Shown here in pieces: positions 34,101 to 41,372 of a stretch of DNA of 64,000 nucleotides (positions within the stretch are counted from its first letter, which is position 1; each line of letters begins with the position of its first letter). Below the pieces are notes generated by a model. It was not told the DNA's origin and ran no database searches. It saw only the letters and a list, made by a program, of their open reading frames with translations. Position numbers and translations under genes: made by a program. The DNA is from Mycobacterium bourgelatii (GTDB taxonomy: Bacteria > Actinomycetota > Actinomycetes > Mycobacteriales > Mycobacteriaceae): positions 1,302,001 through 1,366,000 of the forward strand of contig NZ_BLKZ01000001.1 of NCBI RefSeq assembly GCF_010723575.1, written 5' to 3'.

Positions 34101-34271
34101 GACGCCCACGTCTACGTGTGCGGCGACGGCGCGCGGATGGCGCCGGCGGTGCGCGGGTCGTTCCTCGACATCTACCGGGCACGAACGGGCGCCGACGACG
34201 GTCAGGCCCGCGAGTGGCTGAACGGTCTCATCGAATCCGACCACTACGTCGAGGACGTGTGGGCGGGGTGA
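31119..34271 (+). CDS. Self-sufficient cytochrome P450-reductase fusion, CYP102 family
   Basis: The protein has 1050 residues, against 1049 in P450 BM3. The haem domain has FKPFGTGARSCIGRQFALHEA with the thiolate ligand at Cys400, the same number as in BM3. The K-helix ETLR is present. The I-helix reads FLIAGQLTTSELM, where BM3 has AGHETTS. A flavodoxin-like FMN domain (VAIFHGSNLGTCRALA) and an FAD/NADPH reductase domain (RHYSIASS, VSAGTGVAPFLGFL, YVCGDGARMAPAV) follow, with the end EDVWAG as in BM3. It should hydroxylate fatty acids with NADPH and O2 without partners. ATG 31119 is chosen over TTG 31080 because it fits BM3 length. It stands alone. Confidence 0.93.
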   Translation: MGEFRASPPPDLPGVPSAEGPLPGPDQLVGRPRALGVDLLGELHGPLFYSDFNGGIRKLYACSLELVSELCDETRFAKNLTATLARVRPLAGDGLFTAYHGEPNWQRAHDVLLPGFSYAGLRAYHAAMLDINCKLIDRWDASVGAQSVDVSNDLQKLAMDTVALAGFGSRFESFDCPGLAPIPQSFTTALGELVSEVQTPVFTQELSTLHNFIDGLIAEHRACGDEFEDLLALMLQQDPDGNPVLETENVRNQIMTFLIAGQLTTSELMPNTLYNIVSDPAVLHRVQAEVDSVFGAEDDHLPGYDDIGKLTYLRQAIEETLRLSPPVLSFDRMALEDTVIGGRYPIKRGEAVAVLTGALHRQPQWGDNVELFDPDRFVAERSAARPAALFKPFGTGARSCIGRQFALHEATLALARLIHRYRLIDAFHYVPQWETPTSRRPVGFRLELLRRTPPDRRADSPDLEAAAVPSAAQNTTAITAGTRVAIFHGSNLGTCRALARQFADDATALGCAATVAPLDAAVGGFPEAEAVVIVASSYNGQPTDDARAFLTWLLDAHTTLKPTPNVAVLGVGDHNWADTYQAVSRRINERLDELQANRLVPRAEADTSGDLVGVIEEFAGALWSSLAEHFGDPDATPLTDAAEPLYELRRIVGPVTAAMDARSSVIPMTVVESIELVRPGLGQAKTNVRVQLPDGVDYQTGDHLTVMADNPPEVVDAALAQLGIDPGLRLSINPRRSSRRLIALDREVSAQELLTHFVELRKPVTSSQLRRLAAANTSPGEHQRLTELAEDPAGCALSVLECLDEYPNCVLTGAEFLELLDPMVPRHYSIASSSMLSPQTVGLIVSVLDAPARSGRGLFKGVASNYLARVQPGQTIRARVDPARHAFRAGADPAKNVILVSAGTGVAPFLGFLGDRLAAQRAGAPVEPALCFFGVRDPEVDYIFRDQFEQAEAIGIVQMRPAFSRAPRDGVRYVQDRIAADADEVWALLGDPGKDAHVYVCGDGARMAPAVRGSFLDIYRARTGADDGQAREWLNGLIESDHYVEDVWAG

Positions 34272-34352
34272 GATTTCTTTGCCGCTGACTGTTGTCGGGT
34301 GCCGTCGCAGGTCGACCCAACAGGTCGTTGATGAACGCTTCCCGGGGGTAGG

Positions 34353-34385
34353 GTCGACGCCGAGTCGACGCAGAGTCGACGCCGC
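34353..34385. repeat. Three tandem 11-base repeats
   Basis: GTCGACGCCGA, GTCGACGCAGA and GTCGACGCCGC follow each other without gap in the 230-base spacer between the CYP102 gene and the next gene. Each unit holds the palindrome GTCGAC. It may be a binding array or a simple expansion. The rest of the spacer shows no gene. Confidence 0.6.
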
Positions 34386-34501
34386 GGGGCCGGTTCGCTT
34401 TTAGGACGTGAGTCTCGCCGCGTAGCGGAGGGCTTGCAGGTTGGTCGCTACGGTGTTGGCAGGACAAGACTCCTCCAACCCGGGTGACGCAGGAGAAACA
34501 G

Positions 34502-35137
34502 ATGCAGCCAATCGACTCGCCCGCGCGGGTGCGCTCTGCGATAACGGACGCGTTGTTCAACCGGCCGCGCGCGGTCCTGGTCGACGGCAGATCAGAGCAA
34601 CAGTTCGTCGAAATGGTATTCCCGGGGTTGGGCAACGACACGCCCCTCTACGTCTGCAGCGATGAGACCGTAACTGGCCTACCTGGTATCAGGCCCGGTT
34701 CGCCGCCACCGGCGTTCAACCTCTTTCAGCGTCTGGTTCATCCGAACTATCCGCTGCTGGCGATTTTCATAACGGAGGGAGTCGGGTCGGTCGAATCCAC
34801 TTTATTAGATGAGCAATTGCTCGACTACTATTCGGCGGCCTACGGCCGAAGGAGTGACGCACCGGAACGACCCCAGTCGCTGATGAACAGTCTCGCCTTC
34901 TTGGAGCCGAACGCGGTTGTTGACACGGGCGAAGTTTCGCCCGGCGTCGGCCTGGTGGTTCCCCAGGTTGCCAGCGCTCCGCCCGTTGTTTACCGGCTGG
35001 GTCCCCAGTTCGGATCGGACAACTCGTACGGGCCTCATGCCTTCATCCGATACCTGAAATTTATTGTGCCGCGCCAAGACCCGCAGACGATTGACCTGCT
35101 GACGAGCCGCGATTTCGCACGATGGACGCCACAATAG
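34502..35137 (+). CDS. Stand-alone copy of an uncharacterised domain shared with the neighbouring pseudokinase
   Basis: This 211-residue protein has no signal or membrane segment. It aligns throughout with the C-terminal 200 residues of the convergent pseudokinase gene: EQQFVEMVFPGL against EQRFVASLFPHV, LFQRLVHPNYPLLAIF against LYQSMVHPAYPFVAIL, MNSLAFLEPNA against VSSLALEHPAA, and a shared end LKFIVPR. The ATG at 34502 follows AGGAGA; an in-frame GTG at 34484 is weaker. I know no named family. The two genes are convergent with a 31-base gap. Confidence 0.75.
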   Translation: MQPIDSPARVRSAITDALFNRPRAVLVDGRSEQQFVEMVFPGLGNDTPLYVCSDETVTGLPGIRPGSPPPAFNLFQRLVHPNYPLLAIFITEGVGSVESTLLDEQLLDYYSAAYGRRSDAPERPQSLMNSLAFLEPNAVVDTGEVSPGVGLVVPQVASAPPVVYRLGPQFGSDNSYGPHAFIRYLKFIVPRQDPQTIDLLTSRDFARWTPQ

Positions 35138-35168
35138 AGAACAATGTGCCGGTTGGCCGGCGGTGCGG

Positions 35169-36827
35169 CTAATCGAGCCTCGGTCCTGGCGGTACAGCAT
35201 CAATTTCACTCTGGTCTTGCCATCGAGTGCCCGGCCGCCACGGTGCAAAGCCCTGGTCCCGCGCGGCCGCCAAGGCCTCCGCTTCGGGGCGCGGAACAAT
35301 AAATTTGAGGAACAGGCCATATGATTCGCGGCCATATGGGGCGGGCGGCCACACGTAATGGACGACGGGCAGCGCGCCGTTCTGCTGTGGAATGATCATG
35401 CCCACGCTGGGCTCGACGGCGTTTCGCTCGACCTGTGCTGCGGGGTGTTCCAGTGCAAGTGAGCTCACCAATCGTCGCGCAATGTAAGCGTTTTCGGTGG
35501 GTACCGGGTGATGCTTGAAATAGTAGGACGCCAGGGCCGGGTGTAGGACTGCCGATTCAACGGTCGCGGAGCCGACCAGATTCAGGATCGCGACGAACGG
35601 ATAGGCCGGATGGACCATGGATTGGTAGAGATCGAAATGGGGGCCCCGCGAGAATCCGATCCTCGTCTGCCGGGAGACGTACACTGCAGTGCGCGGATCG
35701 ACGTGCGGGAAAAGGCTTGCCACGAAACGCTGCTCATCATCGGTGGTGACGAAGAGGATACGCGGATCGAAATAAAGAGACTCCAACACGACGTCTCCAA
35801 CGGCATCGACGAGTGGATAGCTAGTGGTTGTGACGCACCGCCCCGGGTCATCTTGAATGGTGCCGTCCCGAGCGTCTCGTGCTAGTTCGCCCGCGGCGCG
35901 ATGCCGATCGTCGGGATTCTTCGCCATCCCTTTGGCCACCACGCGATCGAACTGCGACGGTAGGTCGGGCCGGATCGCCGATACCCGCGGTGGGGGTTCC
36001 GATACGTGGCCGATGACTACCCGCTCGAGAGTCGGGCCTGGGAACGGTCGGCTTCCCGTGAGGCATTCATACAATACGCAGGCCAACGCGTAGATGTCCG
36101 CACTCGGTTCTAGCCGTTCCGTCGAAAAACGCTCGGGCGCGGCGTAATACCACGTGTCGACGTCGCGATCGGGATCGGGATCGATGACGCTGTCGCGTGG
36201 TTGGTGCTTAGGTTCGCTTTCGACGAGCTGAACGGAGTCGCCCGCTGCCACAACGATGTTTTCGGGACGGACTGCGCCATGTACGAGCCCCCGTCCGTGT
36301 ATCGAGTCCAGCGCGGCAGCGACATCGGTGACTATCTCGACCGCGCGCACTGGGTGCACTGGGCCGTCGGCCAATAGTTCCCGCAGTGTCGTGCCGGCCG
36401 GAGCGGCCTGACTCATCGTCGGCAACGGCCGCCCGGGATCGGTGGCCGGATGGACGCCCATCGCCGCGAGTTGTTCTTTGGCATAGTGCGAAAGCGTGGA
36501 CTCTGAAAAGACAGATCGGCCTTGCAGGTTGAACGAGTCATGCTGGATTGCGAGGCGTTCCCACGCCTGTCGGCCCGCCGCGGGGTCGATGTCGCTAAGC
36601 AGCGTCGCGGCATACACCTGACCCGCCGCAATGGCTTCGTCCAATAGCTGCTGAATCCGCGGAAGGTATGCCGAGCCGACCGCGCGGATTGCGAAGTAGG
36701 CGTTCGCCTGGGGTGGCACGATGTTGGCGGTACCGACGCCACCAAATGCAACCGCACTTGCATGGCGAAGTGTGTCAAAAGCTGCTTCGATATCGCCGTT
36801 CCCGGCGTGCCCGGCCGCGGATGCCAT
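35169..36827 (-). CDS. Pseudokinase fused to an uncharacterised C-terminal domain
   Basis: The protein has 552 residues. Residues 1-145 are unassigned and helical. Residues 146-325 match the C-lobe of Ser/Thr protein kinases: GLVHGAVRPENIVV replaces the HRDxKPEN catalytic loop, so the catalytic Asp is Ala. No DFG is found (VQLVES at that place), while YYAAPERF (APE motif), SADIYALACVLYECLTGSRPF and KNPDDRHRAA remain. No glycine-rich loop or ATP-binding Lys is visible. Residues 337-545 carry the domain shared with the neighbouring 211-residue protein. It probably scaffolds or senses rather than phosphorylates. No transmembrane segment is seen. Confidence 0.78.
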   Translation of the reverse strand: MASAAGHAGNGDIEAAFDTLRHASAVAFGGVGTANIVPPQANAYFAIRAVGSAYLPRIQQLLDEAIAAGQVYAATLLSDIDPAAGRQAWERLAIQHDSFNLQGRSVFSESTLSHYAKEQLAAMGVHPATDPGRPLPTMSQAAPAGTTLRELLADGPVHPVRAVEIVTDVAAALDSIHGRGLVHGAVRPENIVVAAGDSVQLVESEPKHQPRDSVIDPDPDRDVDTWYYAAPERFSTERLEPSADIYALACVLYECLTGSRPFPGPTLERVVIGHVSEPPPRVSAIRPDLPSQFDRVVAKGMAKNPDDRHRAAGELARDARDGTIQDDPGRCVTTTSYPLVDAVGDVVLESLYFDPRILFVTTDDEQRFVASLFPHVDPRTAVYVSRQTRIGFSRGPHFDLYQSMVHPAYPFVAILNLVGSATVESAVLHPALASYYFKHHPVPTENAYIARRLVSSLALEHPAAQVERNAVEPSVGMIIPQQNGALPVVHYVWPPAPYGRESYGLFLKFIVPRPEAEALAAARDQGFAPWRPGTRWQDQSEIDAVPPGPRLD

Positions 36828-37118
36828 CAGGCCAGTTTAAATTGCAGAGCGTGCCACGGCTCCGCTATCGGACCTACGGCCCGTACAACACTTACCTGGG
36901 CGTCCAGGCTGGGTCGAGTCCTGGGCCGATCGCGGTTTACCTCGACCGCAAACGAACACTGCTGCACATCCGACATGCCAAACGCGGCAGCAGACAGTGC
37001 CTGGGCTTGATGAAAATTGGTGCGACATAACGGGATCCGGTAATATGCCACTTTTTGTGGTAAAACCGGAATCGGTATCGTTTTACCGAATGCGCATCGA
37101 GAGAGTGCGGGGCCAGTC
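36828..37118 (+). other. Intergenic region with an inverted repeat and a doubtful small frame
   Basis: A plus-strand frame from TTG 36842 to a TAA at 37030 would give 62 residues (MQSVPRLRYRTYGPYNTYLG at its start). It lacks a good ribosome site and known relatives, so I do not call it a gene. GGTAAAAC (37059-37066) and GTTTTACC (37080-37087) form a perfect eight-base inverted repeat with 13 bases between, about 32 bases before the next gene, as expected for an operator. A smaller CCAC/GTGG repeat overlaps its left side. Confidence 0.4.
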
Positions 37119-37460
37119 ATGGGTGGCGAGTTTGTCGAGATCCGGATAACCCACCCCCGGGAATTCTCCGAGCCGACGCCCGAGGCCATCCGCCCGCGAC
37201 TGCTGGACTGGCAGGTTGATGAAAAGGGTAGGCACATCGCCGGGCGCTACCGGATAACCCGCTACGAGCAGGACGGCCAACCGAGGTGGTGGTTGGACGG
37301 CACGGGTCAGCACCCGTGGAGCAGCGACGAGGTCGAGTACCTCAAGGACGTGGCCGAACACCACGCCACTCGACTGTTGCGTAGACAGCGATGGCGGCCC
37401 AAGAGCATGTACAACGACCAAGAACCGCCGCTGTGGATGAGCGGTCGAGGGTGGTCTTAA
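37119..37460 (+). CDS. Hypothetical protein
   Basis: This 113-residue soluble protein is rich in charged and aromatic residues (RLLDWQVDEKGRHIAGRYRITRYEQDGQPRWWLDG, DQEPPLWMSGRGW). Codon use is typical for the neighbourhood and the frame is free of rare features. The ATG at 37119 has no strong ribosome site. The gene's end is four bases from the convergent GntR-type gene. I do not recognise a domain. Confidence 0.6.
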   Translation: MGGEFVEIRITHPREFSEPTPEAIRPRLLDWQVDEKGRHIAGRYRITRYEQDGQPRWWLDGTGQHPWSSDEVEYLKDVAEHHATRLLRRQRWRPKSMYNDQEPPLWMSGRGWS

Positions 37461-37464
37461 GGGC

Positions 37465-38130
37465 TCACGGTAATTCCTCGATGAGATCGTCGAGGAAGCC
37501 GCCGGCCTCTCGTCCGGCTCTTTCGACATCCCGCTCGGCGATCGCGTCGATCAATCCGCCATGCCGGATCTCGCGGGGTTCATGCGTCGCGCTTGTGGCT
37601 GCGACGCTGGCCGTGACGACCTCGGTGAGTCCGCGATAGAGCTCTGTCAGAACGCCGTTCCCTGACGCCTGGACCACGGCGAAGTGCAACGCGGCGTCCG
37701 CTGCTGCAAACGCGGCGTGATCCTCACCGCATTCCAATTCATCTCGGCGCCGGAGCAATTGTCGTAGCGCAGCGACGTCTTCATCCGTACGTGCGGCTGC
37801 GGCCAATCGTGCTCCCTCGACCTCCAGACATCGGCGCACCTGCAGCACCTCGCGCAGCTCGGACCCGCACAGGCGACGCAACGCCCCGGACATTTCACTG
37901 GTGGCGCGGACGTAGGTGCCATCTCCCTGTCGGACTTCGAGAATCCCAGCGTGCGCCAGGGCGCGCACGGCCTCCCGCACTGTGTTGCGGCCCACACCCA
38001 ACGTCTCGCTGAGGCTTGGTTCATTGGGTATACGGGTGCCAACAGGCCATTCACCGGACGCCACGGACTGCCGCAGTTGATCGATGATCTGCTCGACCAG
38101 GCCGGCGCGACGAGTTGTTGCTAGGGGCAC
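37465..38130 (-). CDS. GntR-family (FadR subfamily) transcriptional regulator
   Basis: This 221-residue protein has an N-terminal winged helix-turn-helix (VEQIIDQLRQSVASGEWPVGTRIPNEPSLSETLGVGRNTVREAVRALAHAGILEVRQGDGTYV) and a C-terminal all-helical FCD effector domain with the usual metal-site His residues (ALHFAVVQASGN, EIRHGGLIDAI). It is divergent from an MFS exporter gene 47 bases away, so it very likely controls that gene and itself. The effector is unknown; FCD domains commonly bind small organic acids. Confidence 0.9.
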   Translation of the reverse strand: MPLATTRRAGLVEQIIDQLRQSVASGEWPVGTRIPNEPSLSETLGVGRNTVREAVRALAHAGILEVRQGDGTYVRATSEMSGALRRLCGSELREVLQVRRCLEVEGARLAAAARTDEDVAALRQLLRRRDELECGEDHAAFAAADAALHFAVVQASGNGVLTELYRGLTEVVTASVAATSATHEPREIRHGGLIDAIAERDVERAGREAGGFLDDLIEELP

Positions 38131-38143
38131 AGTGTTCTCAATT

Positions 38144-38160
38144 CATCCAATCATGGGATG
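38144..38160. promoter_or_regulatory. Putative operator between the GntR and MFS genes
   Basis: CATCC (38144-38148) and GGATG (38156-38160) are inverted with seven bases between, centred in the 47-base divergent spacer. Short half-sites with this kind of spacing fit FadR-type regulators. It would overlap both promoters. Confidence 0.4.
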
Positions 38161-38177
38161 TATGACAGACTAGCCCA

Positions 38178-39413
38178 GTGAGTGGTCAAGTGGCCGGCAT
38201 ATGCGCCGCGGTCGACGAGCGTGGCGCACCGATTGCTGCCAACGACATCCGTCCCGTCACCCGGGTAGCGGGCGGTGGCCTGCTGATCGCCGCGGTCGTG
38301 CTCACGGCGTTAAACCTGCGACCTGCGCTGACCAGCGTGGGGCCGATCCTCGGCGTGATGCGCGAGTCGCTAGGTGCCTCGGCTACTTGGGCTGGAGTGC
38401 TGACCACGCTGCCCGGACTTTGTTTTGCCGCCGCGGGACTGGGTGCGCCGTGGCTGGCCCGCAGGGTAGGCCTACAGCACGCCGTCAGCGCCGCGCTGGT
38501 GACGCTGGTCGTCGGCCTGCTCTTGCGGGTACTCGACGGTCCCTTGGTCGTGATCGGGGGCACGGTGGTGGTCACCGGCGGCATCGCACTGATCAATGTG
38601 TTGATTCCCGTGGTGATCAAGGGATCGTTCCCCGCTCAGATCGGGGTGATGACGGGCATCTACACCGCTGCCTTGCAGGGTGGCGGCGCGATGGGATCGG
38701 CGCTGACACCACCGATGGAATCTGTGCTCGGTAGTTGGCGTGGTGCGTTGGGCGCCTGGTCCGTCCTCGCGATGCTGGCCCTCATCGCGTGGCTTGTGGG
38801 TGCGCGGCACATGAGTGGCGTCGAGCTGCCTGCCCGCCCCACCGGTGGATCACTGTTACGAAATCGCTTGGCGTGGACGGTGACGCTGTTCTTCGGCTTC
38901 CAGTCCACGCTCGCGTACATCATGTTGGGTTGGCTGCCTGAGGTGTTCATCGACAGCGGTGTGCCCAAGGCGACTGCGGGGATGCTCGTCGGCCTGATGT
39001 CGCTCATCGCCGTGCCGATCAGCATTTTCTTCGCGCCGCTGGCAGCTAGATCGGGAAGTCAGAGCGGATGGATCGTCGCGCTGGGGGTCATCGGACTTGT
39101 CGGGGTCATCGGCCTGCTGGTCGATCCGGCGGCCGCACCGCTCCTGTGGAGTTTGCTCGTCGGGTTGGGTCTGAGCGTTTTTTCGCTGGCGCTCACCGTG
39201 ATTGCGCTACGCGCTCGCACCACCGAGGACACCGCGCAGTTGTCGGGGATGGCGCAGGGCTTCGGTTACCTGCTTGCAGGCGTCGGCCCGTTTCTCTTCG
39301 GCCTTCTCCACGACGTCACAAACGGCTGGACGGTGCCGTGGATCTTCGTGCTGGTGATCTACACACTGCAGATGACGATGGGCGCACTCGCGGGCCGCGA
39401 CCGCTACGTCTAG
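38178..39413 (+). CDS. MFS transporter, CynX/NimT (cyanate-permease-like) family
   Basis: The protein has 411 residues with about 12 hydrophobic segments. The family signature ALNLRPALTSVGPILGVMRESLG after the first segment and the block FLFGLLHDVTNGWTVPWIFVLVIYTLQM near the end mark the CynX/NimT group. Members export or import small molecules such as cyanate or 2-nitroimidazole; the substrate is unknown. The start is GTG at 38178. It is controlled, by position, by the divergent GntR regulator. Confidence 0.87.
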   Translation: MSGQVAGICAAVDERGAPIAANDIRPVTRVAGGGLLIAAVVLTALNLRPALTSVGPILGVMRESLGASATWAGVLTTLPGLCFAAAGLGAPWLARRVGLQHAVSAALVTLVVGLLLRVLDGPLVVIGGTVVVTGGIALINVLIPVVIKGSFPAQIGVMTGIYTAALQGGGAMGSALTPPMESVLGSWRGALGAWSVLAMLALIAWLVGARHMSGVELPARPTGGSLLRNRLAWTVTLFFGFQSTLAYIMLGWLPEVFIDSGVPKATAGMLVGLMSLIAVPISIFFAPLAARSGSQSGWIVALGVIGLVGVIGLLVDPAAAPLLWSLLVGLGLSVFSLALTVIALRARTTEDTAQLSGMAQGFGYLLAGVGPFLFGLLHDVTNGWTVPWIFVLVIYTLQMTMGALAGRDRYV

Positions 39414-39477
39414 GTGTCGGCGAGTATCGCTTTCAGACGGCCACAGCTGCCCTGGACAATCGGCTAGCTCTTGCTGA

Positions 39478-40044
39478 TCAGGCGATCGCATCCATTATCG
39501 GAAGGAAGATTGCGGCATCGATACCGAATACGTAAAGGACGGCCGTAAATAGCAGCATGGCAACTACAAGGGCAAGCCAAATCTCAACCAGGGTAGCCAG
39601 GAACATCAGGAAGATGAACCCAGCCACCATAGGATTTGCGTTGAGATAGGAACCTATCAACTGCCATACGATGTTGAGCGGACCTGCTAGCAAATCGCGT
39701 ATCGGTCCCGGTATTGCATTAATAAGCGCTTCGGCAATCAACGACGACTGCAAGAAGCCGACACTTACGGCCTCGGCGCCGGCGTAGGCGCTCGCGCTGG
39801 CAGTCAAGCGCTGAACAAACTGCTCGTGAAACGCCGCCGCCTGTCCGGCCAGTAGTTGGTATTCCTGGCCATAACCCGAGATCAGGTTCGCGATGCCGGC
39901 GGACACCTCGTCGGCGGCGGCGGGCAGCACCGCAACGGTTGGGGCCGCCGCCGTCAGGTGGGCGGCGTTGAGTGTTTCGCCGATAGTCGCCAGCTCCCCT
40001 GCAGCCTGGGTTAATAGCTCGGGCGCCACGATCACAGCCGACAT
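39478..40044 (-). CDS. PE family protein with hydrophobic C-terminal segments
   Basis: This 188-residue protein has a complete PE domain (MSAVIVAPELLTQAAGELATIGETLNAAH, ending with YAGAE) followed by a short tail of about 95 residues. The tail has two strongly hydrophobic stretches (ANPMVAGFIFLMFLATLVEIWLALVVAMLLF and AVLYVFGIDAAIFLPIM), unusual for exported PE proteins and suggesting membrane insertion. A similar layout occurs in the PE gene at 56051. No PPE partner is adjacent. Confidence 0.85.
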   Translation of the reverse strand: MSAVIVAPELLTQAAGELATIGETLNAAHLTAAAPTVAVLPAAADEVSAGIANLISGYGQEYQLLAGQAAAFHEQFVQRLTASASAYAGAEAVSVGFLQSSLIAEALINAIPGPIRDLLAGPLNIVWQLIGSYLNANPMVAGFIFLMFLATLVEIWLALVVAMLLFTAVLYVFGIDAAIFLPIMDAIA

Positions 40045-40177
40045 CGCTGTTCACCCCTTCCGCCCGTGGATGCGAGCAGGTAGTTGCGCAACCGATCGTT
40101 GCTCGCATCCGCGGGGCGGGCTTCAGTAATCCACTACTTAAAGAGGGATTGCGAAGGTGGTCGCAGCACCGCGGTGG

Positions 40178-41371
40178 TCAACTGCGCCGCGCCTGCCGGA
40201 ACGGGATGTCGCGGTCGGGTTCAGGTTCTTTCGGCAGGCCGAGTACGCGCTCACCGATGATGTTGCGCTGAATCTGGTCGGTCCCGCCCCCGATCGATGT
40301 GAAAAACGCGTTGAGGGACAGGAAGTTCACGTCGTCGGCCTCGCGGTTGTCCGGGCCTGCCAACAACGACTCGACGCCGATGATCTCAGTCTTGAGCTCC
40401 GCTTCGGAGTGCAGGATTCGCGACATCGCAAGTTTGCCCAGCGACATGATCGAGCTCGACGTGCCCTGGCTGGCCGCCGACTTGGCGCGAAGGTTGTTGA
40501 GCCGGTTGAGTTCTCGCAGCGCCAACACGTTGGCCAGCTTTTCTCGCACCGCGGCGTCGCCGAGGCGGCCGTGCGCGCGGGCCAGCTCGACGAGGTTGTC
40601 GGCCTTGGACTTGTTTCGTGACCCACGACCGGTGTCACCCATGATCGAGCGCTCGTAAGCCAGGGCGGTCTGTAGCACCCGCCAGCCATTGCCCTCTCCG
40701 CCAATGAGGTTCGCGTGTGGCACGGTGGCATCGGAGAGGAACACCTCGTTGAAGTGCGCCTCACCGGTGATCTGTACCAGTGGCCGTACCTCGATGCCCG
40801 GCTGGCGCATCGGGATGATGAAGTAGCTCAAGCCCCTGTGCTTGGGTACGTCCCAGTCGGTGCGGGCGATCAGCAGGCCATAGTCGGATGTCGCCGCGCC
40901 GGAGGTCCACACCTTCTGGCCATTGACCACCCAATTTTCGCCGTCGCGCACCGCGGTGGTGCTTACCGCCGCCAGATCCGATCCCGCGCCGGGTTCGCTG
41001 TACAGCAAGCAGGTTCGGGCTCGTCCGGTCAGAAAGTCGCGGAGCAGAGCATGTTTCAGGTCATCGGAGCCGAATGCGAACAGCGTGTTGGCTGGGATGT
41101 TGTATCTGTCCTGGCATGCGCCGGGTGCCTTGACGGCGCGGAATTCCTGCTGAATCACCGAGGCGAGTCGTCCGGGATACCCACGACCGAACCATTCGGT
41201 GGGGTAGGTCGGAACGGCGTAACCGGCATCGAGAACCTTTTCCCGCCAGGCGATTTCCTCAGGCGTGCTGACCCACGGGTCGTCCGATGGCGGCAGCGGC
41301 GTCCAGTTCTGGGTGAGCCAGTCGCGCACCTCGGCGCGCAAGTCGTCGACGTTCGGGGCAGTCGTGGTCAT
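40178..41371 (-). CDS. Acyl-CoA dehydrogenase, subunit with a typical active site
   Basis: The 397-residue protein has the ACAD fold: EPGAGSDLAAVSTTAVRDGENWVVNGQKVWTSGA (FAD/substrate region), FNEVFLSDATVPHANLIGGEGNGWRV, and the C-terminal IGGGTDQIQRNIIGERVLGLPKEP. The segment LAYERSIMGD carries a candidate catalytic Glu. The ATG at 41371 follows the partner's TGA after one base, so the two genes form an operon. Such FadE pairs form heterotetramers on bulky substrates (steroid side chains) in mycobacteria. A frame extension to 41599 is rejected because it covers the partner gene. Confidence 0.92.
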   Translation of the reverse strand: MTTTAPNVDDLRAEVRDWLTQNWTPLPPSDDPWVSTPEEIAWREKVLDAGYAVPTYPTEWFGRGYPGRLASVIQQEFRAVKAPGACQDRYNIPANTLFAFGSDDLKHALLRDFLTGRARTCLLYSEPGAGSDLAAVSTTAVRDGENWVVNGQKVWTSGAATSDYGLLIARTDWDVPKHRGLSYFIIPMRQPGIEVRPLVQITGEAHFNEVFLSDATVPHANLIGGEGNGWRVLQTALAYERSIMGDTGRGSRNKSKADNLVELARAHGRLGDAAVREKLANVLALRELNRLNNLRAKSAASQGTSSSIMSLGKLAMSRILHSEAELKTEIIGVESLLAGPDNREADDVNFLSLNAFFTSIGGGTDQIQRNIIGERVLGLPKEPEPDRDIPFRQARRS

Positions 41372-41372
41372 A

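Noticed and set aside
36842..37030. 62-codon frame beside the pseudokinase gene
   Set aside because: It has a TTG start without a ribosome site, no relatives I recognise, and position in a region with operator-like repeats.
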